From Streptomyces albogriseolus (GTDB lineage Bacteria > Actinomycetota > Actinomycetes > Streptomycetales > Streptomycetaceae), in the NCBI GenBank assembly GCA_014650475.1, contig BMVA01000012.1:48910-112909 (forward strand): DNA of 64,000 bases. Reading direction: 5' to 3'. The translations under genes were made by a program, and so were the position numbers. The number at the start of each line of letters is the position of its first letter. Position 1 is the stretch's first letter. Under the pieces are notes generated by a model. The model saw only the letters and a program-made list of their open reading frames with translations, was not told the origin of the DNA and did not search any database. Shown here piece by piece: positions 34,906 through 43,860 of the stretch.

Positions 34906-36870
34906 TTGCGAGATCTCGCCACCGAGCCCGGCCGTGCGGCCGGGCCGTCCCGACGCGCCGTCCGGGGCGCCCTCGGCGCCCTGGCCGCGGCCGCGTTGAC
35001 GCTGCCCCTGCTGGGCGCGGCGCCCGACCCGGCCCCGCCGGCCACCGCCCGGCTGCAACAGGCGTTCGCCTCCGCGGCGGCCGCGTACGACGTCCCGGAG
35101 AGCGTGCTGCTGGGCGTCTCCTATCTGCAGTCCCGCTGGGACGCGCACGGCGGCGCCCCGAGCGTCACCGGCGGCTACGGGCCCATGCACCTGACCGACG
35201 CGCGTACCGCGCTCGCCTCCGCCGGGCACCACGCGACCGGGTCCGAGGACCCGCGCGGCGACGACGCCCGTCCCGCGCTGCGCCCCTCGGAGCTCGGCCT
35301 GGACACGGCCGAGCTGCCGGACCGGCTGACCACCCTGCCGAGGGCGGCCCGGCTGACCGGCCTGGACGCGGAGACGCTGCGCGAGGACCCGGCGGCGAAC
35401 GTGGCGGGCGGCGCCGCCCTGCTGGCCGAGGCGCAGCGCCGCCTGGGCGAGCCGGCCGGCGACGACCCGGCCGACTGGTACGGGGCGGTGGCGCTGTTCT
35501 CCGGCGCCGACGACCAGGCCTCGGCGACGGCGTACGCGAACGAGGTGTTCGCGGTGATCCGGGACGGCGAGGAGCGGGTCACGGACGCCGGGCAGCGGGT
35601 CGCCCTGGACGCGGACCCGGACCTGGCGCCCGACCCCTCGGCGCTGGAGCGTGCCGGGCTGCGCGAGGGCTCCTCGGCCGGCACGGAGTGCCCGCGGACG
35701 GTGTCCTGCGAGTGGATCCCGGCGCCGTACGAGGAGTTCGGCGACGGCGACTACGGCAACCACGACCTGGGGAACCGGCCCGCCTCGCAGCGGATCCGCT
35801 ACATCGTCGTGCACGACACGGAGGGCGCCTGGGAGGGCGTCCTCGACATGGTCCAGGACCCGACGTACGTGTCCTGGCAGTACAGCCTGCGCTCCACCGA
35901 CGGCCACATCGCGCAGCATGTGAAGGCGAAGGACGTCGCCTGGCACGCGGGCAACTGGTACGTCAACGCGGCGTCGATCGGCCTGGAGCACGAAGGATTC
36001 CTCACCGACCCGGACGCCTGGTACACGGAGGCCATGTACCGGTCCTCGGCCCGGCTGGTGACGTACCTGGCCGGCACGTACGGCATCCCGCTGGACCGGC
36101 AGCACATCCTCGGCCACGACACGGTGCCGGGCACCACCACGGCCACCATCCCGGGCATGCACACCGACCCCGGCCCGTACTGGGACTGGCGGCACTACTT
36201 CGAGCTGCTCGGCAGCCCGCTGAAGGCCACGGGCACGAAGAACTCGGGAGTCGTCACGATCCGCCCCGACTACGCCACCCACCGGCCCGTCTTCACCGGC
36301 TGCGAGACCGCCGGGGAGCCCTGCGCCCCGCACGGGTCGAGCGCGGTGCGGCTGTACTCCGACCACGACGTGAACTCCCCGCTGATCAGGGACGTCGGCC
36401 TCGGCTCCACGCCCACCACCGGGGTGAACGACCTGTCCTCGCGGGTGTCCACGGGCCAGCAGTACGCGGTGGCGGACCGCTGGGGCGACTGGACGGCGAT
36501 CTGGTACCTGGGGCAGAAGGCCTGGTTCCACAACCCGGCGGAGAACCCGGTCGCCGTGCCGGCCAGGGCGAGGGTGATCACCCCGCGCGAGGGCCTGGAG
36601 TCCGTCCCCGTGTACGGGCGCGCGTACCCGGAGGCGTCGGCCTACCCGCCGGGGGTGCCGGCGCAGACCGTGTCGCCGCTGCCGTACAAGGTGCTCGCCG
36701 GGCAGCGGTACGTGACCGGCGGCAAGGTGCCGGCCGAGTACTACTACGCGGTGACCTTCGACCCGGCCTCGCACCAGGTGGTGCGCGGGAAGGAGCAGTA
36801 CTACGAGGTCCAGTTCGGCCACCGGGTCGGCTTCGTGCGGGCGGCGGACGTGGCGGTGGTGTCGTCGTAG
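34906..36870 (+). CDS. secreted N-acetylmuramoyl-L-alanine amidase (Amidase_2/PGRP type)
   Basis: This 654-residue peptidoglycan hydrolase cuts the lactyl-peptide bond. It has a twin-arginine-rich export signal (SRRAVRGALGALAAAAL), an N-terminal region resembling a lysozyme-like fold (SVLLGVSYLQSRWDAHGG), and the amidase domain at about 290-425 with zinc His residues in IVVHDTEGAWE and LGHDTVPG. A C-terminal SH3-like or wall-binding region follows. I start at TTG 34906: AGGAGG lies five bases before it, giving MRDLATEPG; the frame is open upstream to 34843. Confidence 0.87.
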   Translation: MRDLATEPGRAAGPSRRAVRGALGALAAAALTLPLLGAAPDPAPPATARLQQAFASAAAAYDVPESVLLGVSYLQSRWDAHGGAPSVTGGYGPMHLTDARTALASAGHHATGSEDPRGDDARPALRPSELGLDTAELPDRLTTLPRAARLTGLDAETLREDPAANVAGGAALLAEAQRRLGEPAGDDPADWYGAVALFSGADDQASATAYANEVFAVIRDGEERVTDAGQRVALDADPDLAPDPSALERAGLREGSSAGTECPRTVSCEWIPAPYEEFGDGDYGNHDLGNRPASQRIRYIVVHDTEGAWEGVLDMVQDPTYVSWQYSLRSTDGHIAQHVKAKDVAWHAGNWYVNAASIGLEHEGFLTDPDAWYTEAMYRSSARLVTYLAGTYGIPLDRQHILGHDTVPGTTTATIPGMHTDPGPYWDWRHYFELLGSPLKATGTKNSGVVTIRPDYATHRPVFTGCETAGEPCAPHGSSAVRLYSDHDVNSPLIRDVGLGSTPTTGVNDLSSRVSTGQQYAVADRWGDWTAIWYLGQKAWFHNPAENPVAVPARARVITPREGLESVPVYGRAYPEASAYPPGVPAQTVSPLPYKVLAGQRYVTGGKVPAEYYYAVTFDPASHQVVRGKEQYYEVQFGHRVGFVRAADVAVVSS

Positions 36871-36903
36871 CGCGGGAGCGCCCGCCGTCGTCCGTGGGTG
36901 GGG

Positions 36904-37401
36904 TCAGCCCTGCTGGAACAGCTCCGCCGGCAGCGGCTTGAGGAGGGCGTACAGGTCGTCGGTGATCGGGCGGTCCCAGGCGGCGATGGTCACCAGGACG
37001 TTGTCGCTGCGGTCGAACTGCACGCAGGAGATCCGGTTCTCGGACAGCTTGACGCGGCGGACGATCAGCAGGTTGTCGCCCTGCATCACGGGCACGTCCT
37101 CCGTGCCGACGACGGTGACCTCCTCGTCGTTCTCCAGCGCCAGCAGCAGCTGACCGACCTCGAAGGGCACCTCGCCCTCGGGGACGTCACGCGCCGGGGA
37201 GCCCTCGGGGAGGTTGCCGATGATCATCGCGGGACCACGGCCGCCGAACAGGTCGTAGCGCAGGAAGACGCCCTGGCAGGTTCCGTCGGGGGCGGGCAGC
37301 AGCCCCGCGCCCAGGTTGCCGGGCCAGTCGCCCGGGTCCATGGCCAGTACGTCGAAATCGGGCCCGGCGGGTGTGGCACTACGGCGGCGGAGGAACGACA
37401 T
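36904..37401 (-). CDS. conserved hypothetical protein
   Basis: This 165-residue protein begins MSFLRRRSATPAGPDFDVLAMDPGDWPGNLGAGLLP and has several beta strands with a conserved-looking acidic stretch (VPEGEVPFEVGQLLLALENDEEVTVV). There is no signal peptide or membrane helix. I know it only as an actinobacterial conserved protein without function. ATG 37401 was chosen at the end of a low-complexity upstream extension. It faces the amidase gene. Confidence 0.65.
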   Translation of the reverse strand: MSFLRRRSATPAGPDFDVLAMDPGDWPGNLGAGLLPAPDGTCQGVFLRYDLFGGRGPAMIIGNLPEGSPARDVPEGEVPFEVGQLLLALENDEEVTVVGTEDVPVMQGDNLLIVRRVKLSENRISCVQFDRSDNVLVTIAAWDRPITDDLYALLKPLPAELFQQG

Positions 37402-37490
37402 GCCGCCATGGTACGTGGCCGGTACGCGATGCGGACGGTCGGGCGGAAGCCTCGTGACCCCCTCCGGTGCCCGGTCCGGCGGTTCCCGGG

Positions 37491-38393
37491 TCACTCCTCC
37501 GCGGGTGCGGGCGGGACGACCGCGACCGGGCTCCGCGCGTGCAGCAGGACCGCCTGGGTGACCGAGCCCATCATGCGGGCGGGCGCGAACAGACGGCGGC
37601 GGTGGCGGCCCACCACGACCACCGAGGCGTCCGAGGACTCGCCGACCAGGTGACCGGCGGCGTCCCCGGGCAGGACGACGACCTCGGCGGCGACCTCCGG
37701 GTGCCGCTCACGGCAGGGGGCGAGCAGACCGTCGGCGAGGACACGCGTCTCGTGCTCCATGGCCTCCTGGTCGACCTGCGCGGGCACCACCTCGCCGGGC
37801 AGCAGCACCGTCTGCAGCGGCCACGGGTACGCGGTGACGACGCGCAGGCCGGTGCGGCGCAGGGCGGCCTCGGTGAAGGCGAACTCCAGCGTCGCCGTGT
37901 CGGGGCTGTCGGCGCTCACCCCGACGACCACCGGGCCGTCCTGGTGCAGCGGCGCCTCCTCCTCGCCGCCGCGCCCCGGGCGGGGCACCACGACCACCGG
38001 GCACCCGGCGTCCCTGGCGGCGGCCAGGGAGTTCGACCCGAGCAGCAGGCTGGCGAAGCCGCCGCGGCCCCGCGAGCCGAGCACCAGCAGCCGGGCCTCC
38101 GTGCCGGTCTCGGGCAGCAGCGCGCCCGGCACGCCCTCGGTGACGACGTACTCGACGGACGCCGTGCCGCCGAGTTCGTCCACCCGGGCGCGGGCCTGCG
38201 CGAGCACCGGGTCCTCGTCCGCGCCGGGCGGCCCGGCGTCCTGTGCGTCAAGCCGGGTGCGGGGCGGGTCCGCGCGGACGTGGAGGACGCGCAGGGTGGC
38301 CCTGTGCCGCCGGGCGGCGTCCAGGGCCCACTCCAGGGCGCGCAGTCCGTCCGAGGATCCGTCCACCGCCGCGACCACCGGCTGGTCGTCCAT
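37491..38393 (-). CDS. universal stress protein, two UspA domains
   Basis: This 300-residue protein has tandem UspA domains (about 4-142 and 153-297). Each has the ATP-binding G-2x-G-9x-G(S/T) region: GSRGRGGFASLLLGSNS in the first, and VVGRHRRRLFAPARMMGSVT, a weaker version, in the second. USPs help survival under starvation and hypoxia. ATG 38393 follows GGCGAGGC; the upstream ATG 38417 adds eight residues. Two more two-domain USPs sit at 56747-58515. Confidence 0.87.
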   Translation of the reverse strand: MDDQPVVAAVDGSSDGLRALEWALDAARRHRATLRVLHVRADPPRTRLDAQDAGPPGADEDPVLAQARARVDELGGTASVEYVVTEGVPGALLPETGTEARLLVLGSRGRGGFASLLLGSNSLAAARDAGCPVVVVPRPGRGGEEEAPLHQDGPVVVGVSADSPDTATLEFAFTEAALRRTGLRVVTAYPWPLQTVLLPGEVVPAQVDQEAMEHETRVLADGLLAPCRERHPEVAAEVVVLPGDAAGHLVGESSDASVVVVGRHRRRLFAPARMMGSVTQAVLLHARSPVAVVPPAPAEE

Positions 38394-38514
38394 GTGCCTC
38401 GCCTCCGGATACGGCATCGGGTCCGCGCCGTTCCCTGGCGGTCCGGCGTGGCTCTCTGCTGATCACGTGTCCGGAAACGCGCGCGGCACACGTCGCGGAG
38501 CGGGTCGAGTCAGG

Positions 38515-38757
38515 TCAGGTCAGGTCGAAGTCGCCCTCCCGCGCGCCCGACACGAAGGCGCCCCACTCGGCGGGGGTGAAGATCAGGGAGGGGCTCTCCG
38601 GCCGGCCGCTGTTGCGCATGGCGATGAAGCCCTCCACGAAGGCGATCTGGACATCGCCCAGACCCCTGCTGCCGGACTGCCACTGTGCGTTGCTGAGGTC
38701 CAGCTCGGGCTTGTCCCAGCCCGTGAGCGGGCGCTGCTGGGTGGTGCTCTCGGCCAC
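38515..38757 (-). CDS. DUF397 small regulatory-partner protein
   Basis: This 80-residue protein is of the DUF397 family (QWQSGSRGLGDVQIAFVEG, FTPAEWGAFVSGAREGDF). In Streptomyces these small proteins usually sit beside an XRE regulator with which they form a pair (BldB and AbaA-like systems). Here no XRE gene is adjacent, so it is an orphan member. ATG 38757 begins MAESTTQQRPLT. Confidence 0.85.
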   Translation of the reverse strand: MAESTTQQRPLTGWDKPELDLSNAQWQSGSRGLGDVQIAFVEGFIAMRNSGRPESPSLIFTPAEWGAFVSGAREGDFDLT

Positions 38758-38936
38758 GTCCGTGCTCCTCCCGGTTGTCGTCCGCGGCCAGCCTAGCGAG
38801 GGGTGTGTCCTGCGGACAGTGCACGTGAGGGGGGCGTTGCGGGCGCCACGCCCTTGGCCCCGTCCCTTCGGGAGAAGTGCAGGCCGGGCTCTTGCACCGG
38901 GCGGGGGTCGGCTGCGTTACTGGGGCCCGTGGCAAG

Positions 38937-38954
38937 CGACCGAATGATCGGTCG
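38937..38954. promoter_or_regulatory. TetR-type palindromic operator upstream of paaK
   Basis: CGACCGA-ATGA-TCGGTCG, a perfect seven-base inverted repeat 32 bases before the paaK start. The core ACCGAATGATCGGT resembles sites reported for TetR-family regulators of phenylacetate genes in actinomycetes (inference from memory). Confidence 0.6.
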
Positions 38955-38985
38955 TCCGGAATGGGATGGCGAAGGGAAGGTCCTG

Positions 38986-40287
38986 ATGACTCAGGCGGCG
39001 GACCTGCTGGACCCGGCGGAGCGGCTCGACCTCGACGGGTTGCGGGCCCTCCAGCTGGAGCGGCTGCGGAACTCCTTGCGGCACGCGTACGAGAACGTGC
39101 CGTTCTACCGGGAGTCCTTCGACAAGGCGGGCGTCCACCCCGACGACTGCCGTTCGCTGTCCGACCTGTCCCGCTTCCCCTTCACCACCAAGGCGGACCT
39201 GCGGGAGCACTACCCGTACGGGATGTTCGCCGTCCCCCGCGAGCGGATCCGCCGGCTGCACGCCTCCAGCGGCACCACCGGCCGCCCCACGGTCGTCGGG
39301 TACACGGAGAACGATGTGTCCATGTGGGCCGACATGGTCGCCCGGTCGCTGCGCGCGGCGGGCGGCAGGCCCGGCGACGTGGCGCACATCGCCTACGGGT
39401 ACGGCCTGTTCACGGGCGGCCTCGGCGCCCACTACGGCGCCGAGCGGCTCGGCTGCACGGTGATCCCCGCGTCCGGCGGCATGACGTCCCGGCAGGTCAC
39501 GCTGATCCAGGACCTGAAGCCGTCGGTCATCATGGTGACCCCGTCCTACATGCTGACCCTGCTCGACGAGTTCGAGCGCCAGGGCGTCGACCCGCGCTCC
39601 ACGTCGCTGCGGGTGGGCGTCTTCGGCGCCGAGCCGTGGACGGAGCACATGCGCCGCGAGATCGAGGAGCGGTTCGCGATCGACGCGGTCGACATATACG
39701 GGCTGTCGGAGGTGATCGGCCCGGGCGTGGCGCAGGAATGCGTGGAGACCAAGGACGGGCTGCACATCTGGGAGGACCACTTCTTCCCGGAGGTCGTCGA
39801 CCCGATCACGGGCGAGGTGCTGCCCGAGGGCGAGCGGGGCGAGCTGGTGTTCACCTCGCTCACCAAGGAGGCCATGCCGGTCGTCCGCTACCGGACGCGG
39901 GACCTGACCCGGCTGCTGCCGGGCACGGCGCGGGTGTTCCGGCGGATGGAGAAGGTGACCGGGCGCAGCGACGACATGGTGATCCTGCGCGGGGTGAACC
40001 TCTTCCCGACGCAGATCGAGGAAATTGTGCTGCGCACCCCGGGCGTGGCGCCGCACTTCCAGCTGCGGCTGACCACGAACGGCCGTATGGACGCGCTGAC
40101 GGTGCGTGCGGAGGCCCGCCCGGACGCGGACGCGGCGACCCGTGAGGCGGCGGCCCGGTCCATCGTGCAGGCGGTGAAGGACGGCATCGGCGTCTCGGTC
40201 GGGGCGGAGATCGTCGACCCGGAGTCGCTGGAGCGGTCGGTGGGCAAGATCAGGCGCATCGTGGACCTGCGGGAGCGGCGGGACTGA
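38986..40287 (+). CDS. paaK: phenylacetate-CoA ligase
   Basis: This 433-residue adenylate-forming enzyme activates phenylacetate to phenylacetyl-CoA with ATP, the first step of aerobic phenylacetate breakdown. The P-loop-like motif is LHASSGTTGRPTVVGY, the adenylation core contains DIYGLSEVIGPG, and the ligase hinge is FRRMEKVTGRSDDM. The length is typical. ATG 38986 has GAAGGGAAGG upstream. None of the paaABCDE or ring-cleavage genes are nearby, so it is a lone copy with its own TetR-type operator. A related aryl-CoA ligase role is possible. Confidence 0.9.
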   Translation: MTQAADLLDPAERLDLDGLRALQLERLRNSLRHAYENVPFYRESFDKAGVHPDDCRSLSDLSRFPFTTKADLREHYPYGMFAVPRERIRRLHASSGTTGRPTVVGYTENDVSMWADMVARSLRAAGGRPGDVAHIAYGYGLFTGGLGAHYGAERLGCTVIPASGGMTSRQVTLIQDLKPSVIMVTPSYMLTLLDEFERQGVDPRSTSLRVGVFGAEPWTEHMRREIEERFAIDAVDIYGLSEVIGPGVAQECVETKDGLHIWEDHFFPEVVDPITGEVLPEGERGELVFTSLTKEAMPVVRYRTRDLTRLLPGTARVFRRMEKVTGRSDDMVILRGVNLFPTQIEEIVLRTPGVAPHFQLRLTTNGRMDALTVRAEARPDADAATREAAARSIVQAVKDGIGVSVGAEIVDPESLERSVGKIRRIVDLRERRD

Positions 40288-40335
40288 ACCCTCGCGCCTC
40301 TGTCCACAGCCATTGACATCCGACACCCCTGACAG

Positions 40336-40386
40336 GAAAGTTTCATCCGGCGCGGCGATCTCCGGAAGTTACTTTCAGACGGCTCG
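40336..40386 (+). promoter_or_regulatory. GAAAGTTTC-type repeat pair upstream of the serine hydrolase
   Basis: The odd palindrome GAAAGTTTC (40336-40344) and the related GGAAGTTACTTTC (40374-40386) are about 38 bases apart, just after TTGACA (40313-40318). The arrangement suits a repressor acting on the 40413 gene; RpiR/MurR- or ROK-type regulators are my guess. Confidence 0.4.
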
Positions 40387-40412
40387 GGGACAGGACTCGG
40401 GAGGGTGGACGG

Positions 40413-42188
40413 ATGGCGGACGCGAGTGGAATGAGCCGGCGTCAAGTGGGCGTGGGGGCGCTGGCGTTGGGGGGTGGGCTGGCGTTCGCTGCGCTGCCCG
40501 CGGATCAGGCCGCCGCGGCGGCGCCGTCCCGCGGGGGCGGCCGTCCCGCGCTGCGGCACGGGTCGGCGCGGGAGGCCGGGCTGCTGCCCGCACCGCTGAG
40601 GCAACTCGTCGCCGACGCCCAGGCGTTCCTCCAGCCGTCCCCGCAACACCCCTGGTACGCGGGCGCCGTTCTGCTCGCCGGGCGGGGGCACACGGTGGCG
40701 CTGCACCAGCCCATCGGCATGGCCGTGCGCTACCAGGCGTACGACGAGGAGACGGACACCGGTGTCGAGTTCCCCGCGGACCGGCAGATCCCGATGGCCG
40801 GGGACACCGTCTTCGACCTGGCGTCGGTGTCGAAGCTGTTCACCTCGATCCTCGCCGTGCAGCAGATCGAGCGGGGCCGGCTGGCGCTGGAGGCGCCGGT
40901 CGCCTCGTACCTGCCGGACTTCGGCCGGGCCGGGAAGCAGGACGTGACGCTACGCCAGCTCCTCACCCACACGTCCGGGTTCCGCGCGTGGATCCCGCTG
41001 TACGAGGCGCCGACGTACGAGGAGAAGGTGCGACGCGTCTACGACGAGGCGCTCGCCGCCCCGCCGGGTACCGCGTACCTGTACTCCGACCTGAACCTGA
41101 TCTCCCTGCAACTGGTGCTGGAGCACGTCACCGGCCGGCCGCTGGACGTGCTGCTCCGCGAGGAGATCACCGAGCCGCTCGGCATGCGCCGTACCCGCTA
41201 CAACCCTCCGGCGTCCTGGAAGCCGAAGATCGCGGCCACCGAGGACGCGCGCAAGCCGTGGTCCGGGCTGGACCGCGGGCTGGTGTGGGGCGAGGTGCAC
41301 GACGAGAACGCGTACAGCCTCGGCGGGGTCGCTGGTCACGCCGGTGTGTTCTCCGACGCGTGGGACCTGGCGGTCCTCGCGCGGACCCTGCTCGACGGCG
41401 GTGTCCACGGCCGGAACCGGATCCTGCGCCCGGAGTCGGTGGAGCTGATGTTCACCGACTTCAACACCGCGTTCCCGGGCGACGAGCACGGTCTGGGCTT
41501 CGAGCTCCACCAGCACTGGTACATGGGCGCGATGGCCACCCCGCGCACGGCCGGCCACACCGGTTTCACCGGCACCGCGCTGGTGCTCGACCCGACCACC
41601 GACTCGTTCCTCGTGGTCCTCGGCAACTCCGTCCACCCGGTGCGCAGATGGCGCTCCGGTTCGGCGCCCCGGGTGGCCGCCGCCAACCAGCTGGCCCGCG
41701 CGGTGCCGGTCCGCCCCGCCCGGGGACGCACGGCGTGGTTCTCCGGGATGGCGAGCGCGGCCACCGCGACCCTCGCGCTGCCGGCGCTGGACACCTCGTC
41801 CGGCGCGGCCCGGCTGAGCTGCGCGCTGTGGTGGGACACGGAGCCGAGGGCCGACGTCCTGGTGCTGGAGTCCTCGGCGGACGGCGGGACGACCTGGGAG
41901 CCGGTGCCGTTCACGACGCGGCGGCGCGGCGCCGGACCTGAGCAGCACCCCGGGGGCACGGCCACCGGCTGGTCGGGCCGCGTCTGGCACGACCTGACCG
42001 CCGACCTGCCCGCCGCGCCCGGCCTGGTCGTGCGCTGGCGGTACACCACGGACCGCCTGTACGTCGGGCGCGGCGCCTACGTCGACGGAATGCGCGTCGA
42101 GAAGGGCCGGCGGCGGCTCTTCGACGAGGCCCGCCCCGCCGACGCGGCCCGGCTCCGGGCGGAGGGCTGGAGCCGGGAGGACGGCTGA
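40413..42188 (+). CDS. exported beta-lactamase-family serine hydrolase with C-terminal jelly-roll-like domain
   Basis: This 591-residue protein has a Tat-like signal (MSRRQVGVGALALGGGLAF), then a serine beta-lactamase/esterase domain (about 45-430). The SxxK motif is SVSK in LASVSKLFTS, YSDLN serves as YxN, and HTGFTG as the KTG-like box. A C-terminal domain of about 440-560 (FSGMASAATATLALPALD) looks like a beta-sandwich wall- or sugar-binding module. Homologues act as D-amino peptidases or esterases on cell-wall fragments. ATG 40413 precedes ATG 40431, either usable. Confidence 0.85.
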   Translation: MADASGMSRRQVGVGALALGGGLAFAALPADQAAAAAPSRGGGRPALRHGSAREAGLLPAPLRQLVADAQAFLQPSPQHPWYAGAVLLAGRGHTVALHQPIGMAVRYQAYDEETDTGVEFPADRQIPMAGDTVFDLASVSKLFTSILAVQQIERGRLALEAPVASYLPDFGRAGKQDVTLRQLLTHTSGFRAWIPLYEAPTYEEKVRRVYDEALAAPPGTAYLYSDLNLISLQLVLEHVTGRPLDVLLREEITEPLGMRRTRYNPPASWKPKIAATEDARKPWSGLDRGLVWGEVHDENAYSLGGVAGHAGVFSDAWDLAVLARTLLDGGVHGRNRILRPESVELMFTDFNTAFPGDEHGLGFELHQHWYMGAMATPRTAGHTGFTGTALVLDPTTDSFLVVLGNSVHPVRRWRSGSAPRVAAANQLARAVPVRPARGRTAWFSGMASAATATLALPALDTSSGAARLSCALWWDTEPRADVLVLESSADGGTTWEPVPFTTRRRGAGPEQHPGGTATGWSGRVWHDLTADLPAAPGLVVRWRYTTDRLYVGRGAYVDGMRVEKGRRRLFDEARPADAARLRAEGWSREDG

Positions 42189-42213
42189 GGCGGACCCCCG
42201 GCCGGCCGGGCCC

Positions 42214-43782
42214 TCAGGCCTGGCCGGCCTCCAGCACGGCCATCGCCGCGTTGTGCCCCGGCACCCCGCTGACCCCGCCGCCGCGCACCGCTCCGGCGCC
42301 GCAGAGCAGCACATTGGCGTGGGCCGTCTCCACTCCCCAGCGGCCGGTGCCGTCCTGGGCGTGGGGCCAGGACAGGTCGCGGTGGAAGATGTTGCCGCCG
42401 GGCAGCCCCAGGTCGCGTTCCAGGTCGAGCGGCGACTTGGCCTCGATGCAGGGGCGGCCGTCGGCGTCCGTGGCGAGGCAGTCGGCGATCGGCTCGGCCA
42501 GATGGGCGTCGAGCTGGGCCAGCGTCGACGTCAGCAGCTCCTCGCGCACCGCGTCGTTGTCCCGCTCGAACAGCCGCGCGGGGGTGTGCAGTCCGAACAG
42601 GGTGAGGGTCTGGTAGCCCTGCGCCGCGAGCTCGGGCCCGAGGATGGACGGGTCGGTGAGCGAGTGGCAGTAGATCTCCGAGGGCGGCGCGTCGGGCAGC
42701 CGGCCCGCGGCGGCCTGGGCGTGCGCGGTGGCCAGCTGCTGGTAGCCCTCGGCGATGTGGAAGGTGCCGGCGAACGCCTCGCGGGGGTCGACGGAGCTGT
42801 CGCGCAGCCGGGGCAGCCGCTTGAGCAGCATGTTCACCTTGAGCTGGGCGCCCTCGGCGTGTGGCGGGGGCGTGTCGCCGGTGAGCCGCGCCAGCTCCTC
42901 CGGGGAGGCGTTGACGAGGACGTGGCCCGCGGTGACGACGCCCTCGCCGTCGGCCGTACGGTGGGTGACCTCGGCGGTCCGGCCGTCGGTCTCGATGCGC
43001 ACGGCCTCGTGGCCGGTGGCGATGACGGCGCCGGCCGCGCGGGCGGCGTCGGCCAGCGCGTCGGTGACCGCGCCCATTCCGCCGACCGGGACGTCCCAGG
43101 CGCCGGTGCCGCCGCCGATGACGTGGTAGAGGAAGCAGCGGTTCTGCTTGAGGGACGGGTCGTGGGCGTCGGCGAAGGTGCCGATGAGGGCGTCGGTGAG
43201 GACGACGCCCCGCACCAGGTCGTCGGAGAAGCGCTCCTCGACGGCGACGCCCAGGGGCTCCTCGAAGAGGATCCGCCAGGCCTCCGCGTCGTCCACCGTG
43301 CGGCGCAGCTCCTCGCGGGTGGGCAGCGGCTCGGTGAGGGTGGGGAAGACCCGGCGGGCGACCCGGCCGGTCAGGTCGTAGAAGCCCTGCCACGCCCGGT
43401 ACTCGCGGTCGGAGCCGGTGAGCCGGACGAACGCCTCACGCGTGCGCTCCTCTCCGCCGCCGACGAGCAGGCCGGTGGGCCGTCCGTCGCGCTCGGTGGG
43501 CGTGTACGAGGAGATGGTGCGGGTGCCCAGCCGGACGTCGAGCCCCAGGTCGGTGAGGATCTTCCGGGGCAGCAGGCTGACCAGGTACGAGTAGCGGGAC
43601 AGGCGTGCGTCGACGCCGGCGAAGGGGCGGGTGGAGATCGCCGCTCCGCCGGTGTGGTCCAGCCGCTCCAGCACCAGTACGGAGCGCCCGGCACGGGCGA
43701 GATAGGCGGCGGCGACGAGACCGTTGTGGCCTCCGCCGACGATGACGGCGTCGTACGTCCGGGACTCCTGGGCTGCGGTCAT
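42214..43782 (-). CDS. FAD/NAD(P)-dependent amine-oxidase-like oxidoreductase
   Basis: This 522-residue flavoprotein of the phytoene-desaturase-like group has its dinucleotide-binding motif DAVIVGGGHNGLVAAAYLARAG, here quoted in part, at residues 10-30, and the C-terminal FAD-contacting region NVLLCGAGAVRGGGVSG. A central YHVIGGGTGAWDVPVGGMGA segment is typical of the group. Some relatives act on carotenoids, others are uncharacterised. No other carotenoid gene is nearby, so the substrate is open. ATG 43782 has GAAGAGGC upstream. Confidence 0.85.
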   Translation of the reverse strand: MTAAQESRTYDAVIVGGGHNGLVAAAYLARAGRSVLVLERLDHTGGAAISTRPFAGVDARLSRYSYLVSLLPRKILTDLGLDVRLGTRTISSYTPTERDGRPTGLLVGGGEERTREAFVRLTGSDREYRAWQGFYDLTGRVARRVFPTLTEPLPTREELRRTVDDAEAWRILFEEPLGVAVEERFSDDLVRGVVLTDALIGTFADAHDPSLKQNRCFLYHVIGGGTGAWDVPVGGMGAVTDALADAARAAGAVIATGHEAVRIETDGRTAEVTHRTADGEGVVTAGHVLVNASPEELARLTGDTPPPHAEGAQLKVNMLLKRLPRLRDSSVDPREAFAGTFHIAEGYQQLATAHAQAAAGRLPDAPPSEIYCHSLTDPSILGPELAAQGYQTLTLFGLHTPARLFERDNDAVREELLTSTLAQLDAHLAEPIADCLATDADGRPCIEAKSPLDLERDLGLPGGNIFHRDLSWPHAQDGTGRWGVETAHANVLLCGAGAVRGGGVSGVPGHNAAMAVLEAGQA

Positions 43783-43860
43783 GCCTCTTCGTAACACGTG
43801 ATGATCGTCCGCGGCCAGAGGGGACCGGGGGCGGACGGCCGGGAGCGGAGGAGAAACGGA

